Source of the DNA: CAJKWP01 sp964554475
Lineage (GTDB): Bacteria; Bacillota; Clostridia; Christensenellales; UBA1242
DNA length: 34,772 bases
Assembly: GCA_964554475.1 (NCBI GenBank)
Contig: CAZKOT010000010.1
Location: 1-34,772 of the forward strand
Direction of reading: 5' to 3'
The position numbers and the translations under genes were made by a program. This document shows positions 15,030 through 23,345 of this stretch, piece after piece. The notes under the pieces were generated by a model. It was given only the letters and a program-made list of their open reading frames with translations. It was not told the origin of the DNA and searched no databases. Each line of letters begins with the position of its first letter. Positions within the stretch are counted from its first letter, which is position 1.

Positions 15030-15145
15030 AACTTTTCCTTTTTGGTAATTAAATTAAGCATTGATAAATATTGAATAAGATTTATAATTTATTATTTTAT
15101 GCAAACAGTAAATGCTTTTATCAATTTTTCTCAATTAATTTTGGA

Positions 15146-15173
15146 ATTTGATTTCCTAACGGAAAAATCAAAT
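15146..15173. repeat. Inverted repeat overlapping the stop of the Ppx/GppA-like gene
   Basis: ATTTGATTT (15146-15154) and its exact complement AAATCAAAT (15165-15173) make a 9-bp stem with a 10-base loop overlapping the TGA stop. No T run follows on the minus strand, so it is not a standard terminator; it may be a processing or stability hairpin. Confidence 0.5.
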
Positions 15174-16676
15174 CACCTGTAAATTTTTTTTAAAAACTTT
15201 TTTAAATTCGGGAGCAATTTTGTTTGCAAGTAAAATTTCGAAACTTGCATCACAATTAACAATTGTTTTTAGTATAACAGAATCTCCCAAAATATCACAA
15301 CTAATGTCTTCAACAGCACCATTTTTTGACTTGTCAAGTGCTTTTGCAAGTTTAATTATCATTCCAATTTTTCGAACTGCATCAAGGTCTTCTTCATTTA
15401 GTAACTCTTTATATTTTACCCAATCGGACAAATTTAACGAATCAGGATTTTGACAAAGAGAAGCAAATGCTGCAAGTAATATTTCTTTTTGTGAAACACC
15501 ATTTATTCTAGAGTGAAGGATTACATCAAAAGAAGACTCAACATGATTATCAAAATTAATTCTTTTGCCGCTTTCATTCAAATATGCAGCAATTTTTAGC
15601 GTTTTAACATAATACCTATTAAGTTTATGCAGAACTTTTATTTGTTTAAAAAGAATTAAGGTTAAATCGTAAAGATGATTATTTTCAGGTTTAAGTTTGT
15701 CATAAAACAATCTAATTGAATCAAGTGAATATGCAAGCATTTCACTTAGAGGTTTATCCAAAACCTCAGTTACAATATTGTTATAAATTATTCCGTCACG
15801 AAAATTGCCTGAAGAAATCGTTAAATTTTCAAATTTAAAAATATTCGCAAGTGCTAAAATTATACATGTTCCGCTTGCAAGCATATCCGCTCTTTCAGAA
15901 GAAATTCCCTTTAATTTAATAGTTTTGTCCAAATCTAAACTTTCAACAAAGCTATAAACATTTTTAATAGTTTCATTTGAAATAACATAATTGTTTTCGA
16001 GATTTAAAGGAAAGTGAAGTGCTTTTCTTGCAAGTTTACCCAAATTCAAAAAACTGACTCCACTTCCAATGAAAGCGTCACCAACAACTTCATCTTCATC
16101 AATAATTTTTTTAATTTCTTCCTCAATGAAAGAAATCATTTTATTATATTTTTCATTATTAGTTCCATTTTCTTTTTCATACTTTTCAGCAAGATTTAAA
16201 CTTCCCCACTCTAAAATTGTATATTTAACAATATTTCTTCTGTTAAAATATATTATTGATGTAGTATTGTAATCAACATTAAATAAAACACCTTTGGGAC
16301 AATCAATACTATTTATAATACCCGAATAAATAATTCGCACCTCTTCGTCTGCCGAAAGAATTGAAAAATTAAAACCGGTATTGTTATAAATTTCTTCAAA
16401 AAAACTTTTTTCATTTTTCGCATGTTTAAAAATTTCAGTTGCAATCGAATAATTTTTTGTAACATTATTTATATCACAAACCTTTCTAAACATTTTTAAA
16501 ATTTTTAATGTAGATGATGAATTAGCAACATTAATCATTCCATTTGAATTTATATCTTTTCCAAGTTTTAAACTTTCAGAAATTTCATCATATATTCGAA
16601 AATAAATTCCTTCAACTTCAACTAAAAGAAGTCTAAGATTCATTGAATCTAATTGTATAACTGCAACCCTTTCCAT
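15168..16676 (-). CDS. Divergent Ppx/GppA-family phosphatase-like protein
   Basis: Overall order matches exopolyphosphatase/pppGpp phosphatase: N-terminal VAVIQLDSMNLRLLLVEV, KLGKDINSNGMI, YSIATEIFKHAKN (ATSAxRxAxN in the family), FNFSILSADEEVRIIYSG, then SSERADMLASGTCIILALANIF and ISSGNFRDGIIYN (family RADVLxxG and SxxGLREGL), and a helical HD-like C-terminal part (LKIAAYLNESGKRI, HSRINGVSQKEILLAAF). However DxGSNS is QLDSMN, and the phosphate loop DxGGGSTE is VDYNTTS. Phosphatase activity is therefore doubtful and a sensing role is possible. The start at 16676 follows AAGGGG; an upstream ATG at 16697 has no site. 502 residues. Confidence 0.8.
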   Translation of the reverse strand: MERVAVIQLDSMNLRLLLVEVEGIYFRIYDEISESLKLGKDINSNGMINVANSSSTLKILKMFRKVCDINNVTKNYSIATEIFKHAKNEKSFFEEIYNNTGFNFSILSADEEVRIIYSGIINSIDCPKGVLFNVDYNTTSIIYFNRRNIVKYTILEWGSLNLAEKYEKENGTNNEKYNKMISFIEEEIKKIIDEDEVVGDAFIGSGVSFLNLGKLARKALHFPLNLENNYVISNETIKNVYSFVESLDLDKTIKLKGISSERADMLASGTCIILALANIFKFENLTISSGNFRDGIIYNNIVTEVLDKPLSEMLAYSLDSIRLFYDKLKPENNHLYDLTLILFKQIKVLHKLNRYYVKTLKIAAYLNESGKRINFDNHVESSFDVILHSRINGVSQKEILLAAFASLCQNPDSLNLSDWVKYKELLNEEDLDAVRKIGMIIKLAKALDKSKNGAVEDISCDILGDSVILKTIVNCDASFEILLANKIAPEFKKVFKKNLQVI

Positions 16677-16764
16677 ACTACCCCTTATAAAATTCATTTT
16701 TTATTACAAGTAAAAAGAATGCGAAACTTATATTAAAAGTCATGCAAACTCAAGATTAAAAAAA

Positions 16765-16935
16765 CTAGTAATTAATTTTTATTGCTTGAACAGGACAAAT
16801 TGCTTCGCAAGTTCCACATTTAATACATATATTTTCATCAATCTGTGCTTTTCCTTCACCATCAAATGAAATTGCTTTCGTTGGACAAACTCCAATACAT
16901 GCTCCGCATCCAATACAAATATTTTTGTCAATCAT
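16765..16935 (-). CDS. Clostridial-type 2[4Fe-4S] ferredoxin
   Basis: A 56-residue electron carrier with two cluster motifs, CIGCGACIGVCP and CIKCGTCEAICP, each CX2CX2CX3CP. The start is the ATG after AGGAG at 16935; the longer reading from 16998 runs through the promoter. It stands alone with its own promoter. Small soluble ferredoxins of this type carry electrons for pyruvate:ferredoxin oxidoreductase, hydrogenase and similar enzymes in anaerobes. Confidence 0.95.
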   Translation of the reverse strand: MIDKNICIGCGACIGVCPTKAISFDGEGKAQIDENICIKCGTCEAICPVQAIKINY

Positions 16936-16969
16936 ATTTTTCTCCTGTAGAAATATTATTTCTTTAAAC

Positions 16970-16998
16970 ATAATACTTCTTTCAATAATAATTAGCAA
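16970..16998 (-). promoter_or_regulatory. Ferredoxin promoter
   Basis: On the minus strand TTGCTA (16998-16993), 17 bases, TATTAT (16975-16970). The predicted start near 16963 leaves a leader of about 28 bases containing the AGGAG site. Confidence 0.55.
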
Positions 16999-17141
16999 GA
17001 AGTCTATGTTATTAAATCATATCACAATTATTTCAACTTTGTCTATAGAAAAATGTTCTTAAGCTTTTGCAAAAACAATTTTTTTTAAATTTTAAGCATC
17101 AAAACCTTCATCAAACTTCATAAAAAAAATTGCATTTTTGT

Positions 17142-17516
17142 TTACACTTTTTTGCATTTTCTAAAAACATTTAAAAACTCATAAATAGATAGACAAATTA
17201 AAAACGTTCCAAAAATATTTTTCAAAATTTTTGAATCTAGGTAATTTGCTAAAAGCGAGCCTCCTATGCTAAACAAAATTCCAGAAATAATTATTAACCA
17301 TAAAAATTTTGTTTCAATCATTTTATTTTTAAAATGAACAATAAGCGAAGCAGTGGCTAAAAAAAGAAAGCAAATTAAGTTCAAACCTTGTGCTATTTTT
17401 TGAGAAACATTTAAAAAAACGGTTAATAAAGGAATTAAAATAGTTCCACCACCCATTCCCATACCACCAATTATTCCCGCCAAAACACCAAATATAATCA
17501 ATAAAAATATTTCCAT
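17142..17516 (-). CDS. Half-size TauE/SafE permease subunit (second gene)
   Basis: A 124-residue protein of about four membrane helices. The N-terminal signature LAGIIGGMGMGGGTILIPLL is the first-repeat motif of TauE/SafE (COG0730) transporters, which normally have two such repeats in one chain of about 250 residues. Its partner at 17527 is the other half, and only 10 bases separate them. The likely role is export or import of a sulfur-containing or organic anion; the substrate is unknown. The start follows AGAAGGAAAG. Confidence 0.85.
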   Translation of the reverse strand: MEIFLLIIFGVLAGIIGGMGMGGGTILIPLLTVFLNVSQKIAQGLNLICFLFLATASLIVHFKNKMIETKFLWLIIISGILFSIGGSLLANYLDSKILKNIFGTFLICLSIYEFLNVFRKCKKV

Positions 17517-17526
17517 TACTTTCCTT

Positions 17527-17916
17527 CTACTTATAAATAATTAAAATACCAGCAACGCACATAACTATTGCAAAAATAGATCTAATAATTTTCGAATTTA
17601 ATTTTTTCAAAAGCATTGCTCCTAAAAAACCGCCTGTTGCAACACCTATTGAAACAAAAAGGACTTTCATCCAATCCATTTCATTTTTAAAAATATAAAC
17701 AACCGAACTCATCAAACTTAAAGGCACAATAACTGCAATAGTTGTTGCATGTGCTTTTTTATTATCTATTTTTAAACTACTTTCTAAAAGAGGAACACAA
17801 AGCATGCCTCCACCCCCACCAAAAAAACCATTGGTAAAGCCGGTTAGAATTGAAGCTAAAATGATTATAAAAATATCTTTTTTATTAATTTTCTTATCTT
17901 TTTTCTTTTTCGACAT
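17527..17916 (-). CDS. Half-size TauE/SafE permease subunit (first gene)
   Basis: A 129-residue protein with a very basic N-terminus (MSKKKKDKKINKK, predicted cytosolic) and about four membrane helices. The motif LTGFTNGFFGGGGGMLCVPLL is again the TauE/SafE repeat signature, followed by HATTIAVIVPLSLMSSVVYI. It precedes the second half-gene with a 10-base gap, so the two probably form one heteromeric transporter. The alternative, two independent homodimers, cannot be excluded. An AAAAGG site precedes the ATG. Confidence 0.85.
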   Translation of the reverse strand: MSKKKKDKKINKKDIFIIILASILTGFTNGFFGGGGGMLCVPLLESSLKIDNKKAHATTIAVIVPLSLMSSVVYIFKNEMDWMKVLFVSIGVATGGFLGAMLLKKLNSKIIRSIFAIVMCVAGILIIYK

Positions 17917-18112
17917 TTTTATACCTTTTAAAAATTTTAAAATTGAAAAATATAATTAAGTAAACTTTAAAAACTAGCTTCAATTTTAAATCAACAAGTT
18001 TTTTTTTGCATTGCAAATTAAATTAATTAGACTTAATGATTAATGTTATTGTTTATTTTGAAAAAATAACAACATAACGCTAATATATTGTTCTAAAAAA
18101 AATGAAAAATAT

Positions 18113-18141
18113 TTGATTTTACTTATTCTTTGTTATATACT
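18113..18141 (+). promoter_or_regulatory. Promoter of the large surface protein gene
   Basis: TTGATT (18113-18118), 17 bases, TATACT (18136-18141). Predicted start near 18148, leaving a leader of about 28 bases with AGGTGG (18164-18169) before the ATG. Confidence 0.65.
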
Positions 18142-18175
18142 AGAGTATTAATTAAAATTTTACAGGTGGAATTAT

Positions 18176-21100
18176 ATGAAATTTACAAGAATCCTCAACA
18201 AAAACATCACATTTTTTTTTGTTTTTGCCTTAATATTAGTTTCTTTTTCTTTGGGATATTTTTTACCAAATTTAAAAAACTCAAATTATGTAGAAGCATC
18301 GACAACGGTTACAATAACTAACGGAAATTTTAATTCAAATCCAAATGCTTATTATTTAGAATCACCAAGTGGTTGGCAAAAATTAAAAACAAACAGTTTG
18401 GCAACATCTGGAATAATTAACACAAATTCCAAAAATTTTGACCAATACAAAACATCGTCTTATCATTTAAGTGAAAATCCTCAAACAAAAATGGCGGACA
18501 CTAATGACACAAAAATTTTAATGATCAATGCACGCAATACAAATTCTAACAATAACACATATTCTCAAGGATATAAATCAAATTCAATAACACTTTCTCC
18601 ATATTGTTATTATCATTTTTCAGTTTTAGTTAAAGTTGAACTTGGTGCCCAGGCTTCAATTTATTTCACGGGAATTAAAAATAACACAATTACATTTGAA
18701 AAGATTGGCACAGATGCGTATTTCTGGAACGAATATGATTTTTTTATTGAAACAGGTTCTATTTCTGAAACCGTTAATTTTGAACTTTGGCTTGGAACAA
18801 ATAATGGAATAACATCAAATAATGCAGTTTTTTTTGATAATATTAAGGGAGAGAAATTGACAAAATCTCACTTTGACCAAATATCTTTAGAAAGTTCAAA
18901 AGCAAAAAAAGTTGTTATTGAAAAAAATTTTATTACTGAAAAATTAATTAAAAATAATGATTTTGAACCTACAAATCCAAATAATACCGATGGCAAATTA
19001 ACTGACTGGAGTGCAATTAATGCATTTCCTTCCTCGACAACGGAAAATACTATTATTTATAATGTTGTTAATGTTACCCATGAAAGTGATATGTTAAGTC
19101 GTGGTTTTTCTCCGCTTGGAAACGATAAGATGGGTGGAGATTATGCTCTTTTGTTAGCAAGTGAGCAAACTCCCCCTTTCGCTTTTGGATATAAATCTGT
19201 TAATATTGCTCTTCCACGTTTTGCAATTTACAAAATAAATATTAATGCTAAAGTTGGTGAAAATACAACTGCAAGAATTGTAATCAAAGAAAATGACGAT
19301 GTTAAAAATTTTTACGAAGGAATGACCGATGATGAGCGTGATAAATTTGATACTCCTGACGCAACTTCAATTTCTATTACTTCAAATCCAACAAATGAAA
19401 TTTTAAACAACTATAACACTTATTCTTTTTATTTAAAAGGACATTCATTGTTTGATACTTCAGTCGTCATAGAGTTATGGCTTGGAAGTGAAGAAACTCC
19501 TTCATCTGGAAGTGTTGTTTTTGATAATATTTTAATCGAAGCATTATCAACCGCAGAATTTGCTAAAGCAACTGAAAATTCAACAACAAAAAAACTTGAG
19601 TTAAAAGTTGACAGTATGAGCGGTTCAACATCAATTACTAATGGAACATTTAATAAAGGTTCGACTACTTTAATTAAAATTCCTGCTGAAAATCCTGAAG
19701 AAATATCAAATTATTATACTTTTCCTGTTAAACCTGATAATTTCACATCAGTAAAAGAAGACGAAAATAACAATATATATGGCATTATTAACACTAATTC
19801 AAATTATTTCATGAGTGATAATTATCTCAATGAAAATGAAAAACTTGCATATGGAACAAATTTTAATCCTGGAAATCCTCAAGGTTTCATCAAAGACACA
19901 ACAAAAGAAACAAATAATGTTTTGATGCTTTGGAATAAAACAACTTCGTTTCAAAATTCAACAAGCGATTCTTTTACAGTAGCAGACGGAAATTTTTATA
20001 ATTTATCTTTTTCCTTTCGAACACTTCCTTTATCAAATGAACCAGTAAATTTTAATATTTCCTTAATTAACCAAGATAACTCAAAAGTATTTGAAAAAGA
20101 AAATTGCACAAGTAATGAATGGGAAAATTTTAGTATTACAATTCGTGGCGGAAAAACTGTTACTTCATTGAAGCTTGTTTTATCTTTAGGAACTGAAAAA
20201 CAAAAATCAATTGGATATGTTTTTATTGACAATATTGACATCACAACACTTTCTAATTTTTCAACAGAACAATGGAATACAAAAATTCAAACTCAAAATG
20301 CTTTTAATACCGTTTTAGATTTGACCAATGCCCTAATAAACATTAATCTCGCTCCGAATAATTACGGCATTATTCCAACAGAAACATGGAACGGAGCTTT
20401 AGAAAGCGGAAATCAAAACCCAAATTCAGACCCTATTGCCGAAAGCGGAATTATTAATGGATCAAATAATATTAAAGAAATTTTTAATTTTACTAATGAA
20501 AATTTAATAAAGAACATAATGTTTATTCAAACTCATTCTCAAGCAACCTATAGCTTAACTTCAAAATCTAAAATATCATTAACTTCGGGAAAAATTTACA
20601 AATTTTCGGTTTTTTTACAAACAAAATTAAGTTTAACAAATAATGAACTTAGCAAAATTCTTGATGGTACACTATCCTCTCCTGAAAACTACAGTGCTAT
20701 TTTTTCCCTTGTTGGAGTAGATGGAAAAGTTGAAAATATAAGAACAAATGGAGAATGGACAGAATATCAAATTATTGTAAATGCTGACAAATCAACCAAC
20801 GTTCAATTAAAATTTACCCTTTCTTCACTAAATACAAAAACACTACATCTTTATGTTGATAATTTTACTTTAACTGAAATTTCAAGCGAAGATTACAAGA
20901 CCATAGTTGACTCATACGATGACGAAACACAAAAAACAATGAGCATAGTTGGTTCAACAACTTTTGAGGAAGACACAACTGATGAAGAAACTGATGATGA
21001 ACAAAACTCAAATAATTTTAATTGGTTACTTGCTCCTTCATTAATTTTTGCACTTGCAATGATTATTGCAGTTGTTGGTGTAATCTTTAAAAAATTTAAA

Positions 21101-21535
21101 TTTAAAAAACATATTAAAATCAAGACCGAATATGATAGAAGAAAATCTGTTTCTTATGATATTTACAGAGTTTTAGCCGAAGAAAAACGTGATATTGAAT
21201 TAAAAGAGCTTAACGAGAAACTAAAAAATCTCGAAAATGAAATCTCACAATTAGAAGAAAACAACAAAAAACGTCTTGCTGAAAATAGAAAAGAAAAAGG
21301 GACGGTGATAGATAGAAAAGCAGAAAAAGAATTTAAAACCTATGCTTCAAAGCATACCTCACTTGTTAATTCAAAAGAAAAATTGATTGAAAAAATGAAA
21401 GAAATGAATTCTGCAGATTATTTACTTAATCTTCAGAAAAAAATTAATGCCGAAAATACTAAAAAAATCAAAATAGAAAACAAAGAACTAAAAGAAAAAG
21501 CCCAATCAACAAACGAGAAAAAAGAAGATGATTAA
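18176..21535 (+). CDS. Large surface protein: four carbohydrate-binding-like repeats, one membrane helix, cytosolic coiled coil
   Basis: No named family recognised. The 1119-residue protein has a signal peptide (about residues 10-40, ending near VEAS), then four repeats of about 200 residues starting near 45, 256, 486 and 720. Each tends to begin with a TNGNFN/KNNDF-type strand and end with an F/V-x-DNI motif followed by a short helix (VFFDNIKGEKLTKSHF, VVFDNILIEALSTAEF, VFIDNIDITTLSN, LYVDNFTLTEISSEDY). Repeats 1, 3 and 4 share SGIIN(T/G). This is the pattern of jelly-roll carbohydrate-binding modules. An acidic stalk (about 930-945) leads to a membrane helix (about 951-971) and a basic cytosolic tail of about 147 residues, mostly coiled coil. 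No enzyme domain is visible. It could link the envelope to a cytosolic structure; that is inference. Confidence 0.85.
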   Translation: MKFTRILNKNITFFFVFALILVSFSLGYFLPNLKNSNYVEASTTVTITNGNFNSNPNAYYLESPSGWQKLKTNSLATSGIINTNSKNFDQYKTSSYHLSENPQTKMADTNDTKILMINARNTNSNNNTYSQGYKSNSITLSPYCYYHFSVLVKVELGAQASIYFTGIKNNTITFEKIGTDAYFWNEYDFFIETGSISETVNFELWLGTNNGITSNNAVFFDNIKGEKLTKSHFDQISLESSKAKKVVIEKNFITEKLIKNNDFEPTNPNNTDGKLTDWSAINAFPSSTTENTIIYNVVNVTHESDMLSRGFSPLGNDKMGGDYALLLASEQTPPFAFGYKSVNIALPRFAIYKININAKVGENTTARIVIKENDDVKNFYEGMTDDERDKFDTPDATSISITSNPTNEILNNYNTYSFYLKGHSLFDTSVVIELWLGSEETPSSGSVVFDNILIEALSTAEFAKATENSTTKKLELKVDSMSGSTSITNGTFNKGSTTLIKIPAENPEEISNYYTFPVKPDNFTSVKEDENNNIYGIINTNSNYFMSDNYLNENEKLAYGTNFNPGNPQGFIKDTTKETNNVLMLWNKTTSFQNSTSDSFTVADGNFYNLSFSFRTLPLSNEPVNFNISLINQDNSKVFEKENCTSNEWENFSITIRGGKTVTSLKLVLSLGTEKQKSIGYVFIDNIDITTLSNFSTEQWNTKIQTQNAFNTVLDLTNALININLAPNNYGIIPTETWNGALESGNQNPNSDPIAESGIINGSNNIKEIFNFTNENLIKNIMFIQTHSQATYSLTSKSKISLTSGKIYKFSVFLQTKLSLTNNELSKILDGTLSSPENYSAIFSLVGVDGKVENIRTNGEWTEYQIIVNADKSTNVQLKFTLSSLNTKTLHLYVDNFTLTEISSEDYKTIVDSYDDETQKTMSIVGSTTFEEDTTDEETDDEQNSNNFNWLLAPSLIFALAMIIAVVGVIFKKFKFKKHIKIKTEYDRRKSVSYDIYRVLAEEKRDIELKELNEKLKNLENEISQLEENNKKRLAENRKEKGTVIDRKAEKEFKTYASKHTSLVNSKEKLIEKMKEMNSADYLLNLQKKINAENTKKIKIENKELKEKAQSTNEKKEDD

Positions 21536-21587
21536 TATTGTGAAATATAAATTAATTATTTTTCTTTAGAAAGGAGAATTTTTACAA

Positions 21588-21869
21588 ATGGATAACATTA
21601 TGGAATTTGCTTTTTCACCTCTTATAATTTTTATTATTGTTTTTGTTATAACTACTGTAATTAGAACATTAAAAAAACATAATTTAACTGGCAATAAAAT
21701 AAATCAATTTTTTGAAAAAACTCACACTGAAACTTTTACAAAATCAACTGAAATAACTGAAGAAAATGAAGATGAAAACAAACTTGAAAAAGAATATGTT
21801 ATCTGCAAATATTGTGGTAGCAGAGTTGAAAAAAATGTCAAATGCGAAAATTGCGGTTATAGGAATTAA
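21588..21869 (+). CDS. Small membrane-anchored zinc-ribbon protein
   Basis: A 93-residue protein with an N-terminal membrane helix (about residues 8-26), a charged Thr/Glu linker and a C-terminal zinc ribbon CKYCGSRVEKNVKCENCGYRN (two CxxC pairs). Function unknown. It starts 53 bases after the large surface protein, has an AAAGGAG site about 11 bases before the ATG, and is probably co-transcribed with it, suggesting they work together. Its stop overlaps the stop of the convergent GlmM-like gene by 4 bp. Confidence 0.85.
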   Translation: MDNIMEFAFSPLIIFIIVFVITTVIRTLKKHNLTGNKINQFFEKTHTETFTKSTEITEENEDENKLEKEYVICKYCGSRVEKNVKCENCGYRN

Positions 21870-23272
21870 CAATTATAAAAAATATCTTCTATATCATGTA
21901 TTATTTCATCTGCTAATTTTTTATCTTCGCTTTCAACAAAAATAATAATTTTATTATTGATTTTTTTAACAATTATTTTCCCGCTGTTTTCTAAAAGAGC
22001 TTCACAGTTATGCAAAACTTCTTTAAAAATTTTTCCTTCAATCACTTCCTTTTTGAAAGGAAGTTTTTTTAATCTTTGGTAATTGAATTTTATTGACAAA
22101 ACTTCTTCGATTATTTCCGCATTTGAATTTATAGCATTCAAAAAAATAAGTAAAGTTAAAAATGCATCGGAAAAATTCGAATAATTAAAATTAATAATTC
22201 TGCCAAATTTTTCCCCGCCCAAATCAGCATTTTTTTTTAGTATATCATTTGTTAAATTATCAGATTTGGAAATTGAGTATTCAATCTTATTTTTTTCAAA
22301 ATAATTTAAAATTTCATTATTCGTAAAAAATGTCGTTACAACTTTTACTTTTTTTCCCGACTTTTTCATCATTTTTGCAAAAATTGCAAGTAAAACATCT
22401 CCTTCAATAATTTTCCCATTTTTTTCAAAAATTGTAAGCTTTTCACACTCCTCATCAAATTTAATAAAATAATCACAATGGGGAAAAATCTTCATAATTT
22501 CTTGGTCATTTTTTGTATTATTAAAAAATATTTCGTCCTTTAATTTGAGAACTTCTTTTTTTTCATTAAATAAAAGTCTGTTATCGTTTATGTAATTATT
22601 TAAAAAATCAAATCTTAATCTATCTTCATTAATTTGATTATTTTCGTCTTCATTTTTTGTTTTTTCTTTATCTAAAAAACTATTAATAGAAAAATCATCA
22701 AAACCTAAAAAGGTACAAAATTGATGATAAATTTCATAGGCACTACCGCAGTCTAAATCAGCAAAAATTTTAAACTTATTCATTTTAAAATTTTTAAATT
22801 TACAAATTTCCAAAAGATATTCTTCATTAAAAAAAGGTTTAATAAATGCCCTGCCTGTTTGTGCTTTAGGATTTAATGGACAAAGATTAAAAAAACGATA
22901 TTCAAGCGCACTTAATTGTTCGTCTGTAATTTTAAATCCGTTACCATTAAAAATTTGAATTGTAAGATGCTTATTTTTTTGGTTTGAACTTTTAAAAAAA
23001 ATTGATGCTACAGCTTTGTAACTTTTTGTTGCGAATGAAATTGCTGAAGCTGTTGTAACACCCAATAAAAAAACATTAGCACCAAGCTTACGGAGTCCTT
23101 CTGCTAATGTTAATTCAATTTCATTTATATTAGAATTTATATCTTTTCCTATTAAAAAAGTCATTGAGCGACAATCAAAAATAGAAAATAGTGAATTAGA
23201 AAGCTTACTTATTAAATAGGCATTATTAAAATCCTCATTCTCAATTCTTAATTCTCCATTTTCAATTTTCAC
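21866..23272 (-). CDS. GlmM-like phosphohexomutase homologue with degraded active site
   Basis: The fold order matches phosphoglucosamine mutase: IGKDINSN (GxDTRxS region), LAEGLRKLGANVFLLGVTTASAISF, the catalytic-loop region, FNGNGFKITDEQL, FADLDCGSAYEI, the metal loop, EGDVLLAIFAKMMKKSGKKVKVVTT and LGGEKFGR. The signature loops are changed: SASHNP is FKSSNQ (93-98, with a Ser at the phosphoserine position), DGDADR is DEECEK (273-278), GGEQSG is GGEKFG (352-357), and the RxSGTEP phosphate loop near 433-448 is missing. A Lys/Glu/Asn-rich insertion lies near 200-250. It is probably inactive or altered in function. The start is a GTG at 23272 after AAGGAG, and the first 15 codons are made of a 7-bp repeat. 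468 residues. Confidence 0.8.
   Translation of the reverse strand: MKIENGELRIENEDFNNAYLISKLSNSLFSIFDCRSMTFLIGKDINSNINEIELTLAEGLRKLGANVFLLGVTTASAISFATKSYKAVASIFFKSSNQKNKHLTIQIFNGNGFKITDEQLSALEYRFFNLCPLNPKAQTGRAFIKPFFNEEYLLEICKFKNFKMNKFKIFADLDCGSAYEIYHQFCTFLGFDDFSINSFLDKEKTKNEDENNQINEDRLRFDFLNNYINDNRLLFNEKKEVLKLKDEIFFNNTKNDQEIMKIFPHCDYFIKFDEECEKLTIFEKNGKIIEGDVLLAIFAKMMKKSGKKVKVVTTFFTNNEILNYFEKNKIEYSISKSDNLTNDILKKNADLGGEKFGRIINFNYSNFSDAFLTLLIFLNAINSNAEIIEEVLSIKFNYQRLKKLPFKKEVIEGKIFKEVLHNCEALLENSGKIIVKKINNKIIIFVESEDKKLADEIIHDIEDIFYNC
23236..23271. repeat. Heptamer repeat forming the first codons of the GlmM-like gene
   Basis: The minus strand reads about five 7-bp units: AAAATTG, AAAATGG, AGAATTA, AGAATTG, AGAATGA. 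They encode KIENGELRIENE, directly after the GTG start and its AAGGAG site. The motif is the same family as the (ATTGAGA)5 array in mtaB. Confidence 0.7.
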
Positions 23273-23345
23273 ATTAAACTCCTTAATAAAGGATATATTG
23301 TTAAAAATTTATTTGTGAATTGAGGAATGTTTAATTAAAAGCAAT

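Noticed and set aside
17905..17916. TGTCGAAA Spo0A-like core at the start of the TauE/SafE gene
   Set aside because: It is made by the start codon and the following Ser-Lys codons; its position is not that of an operator.
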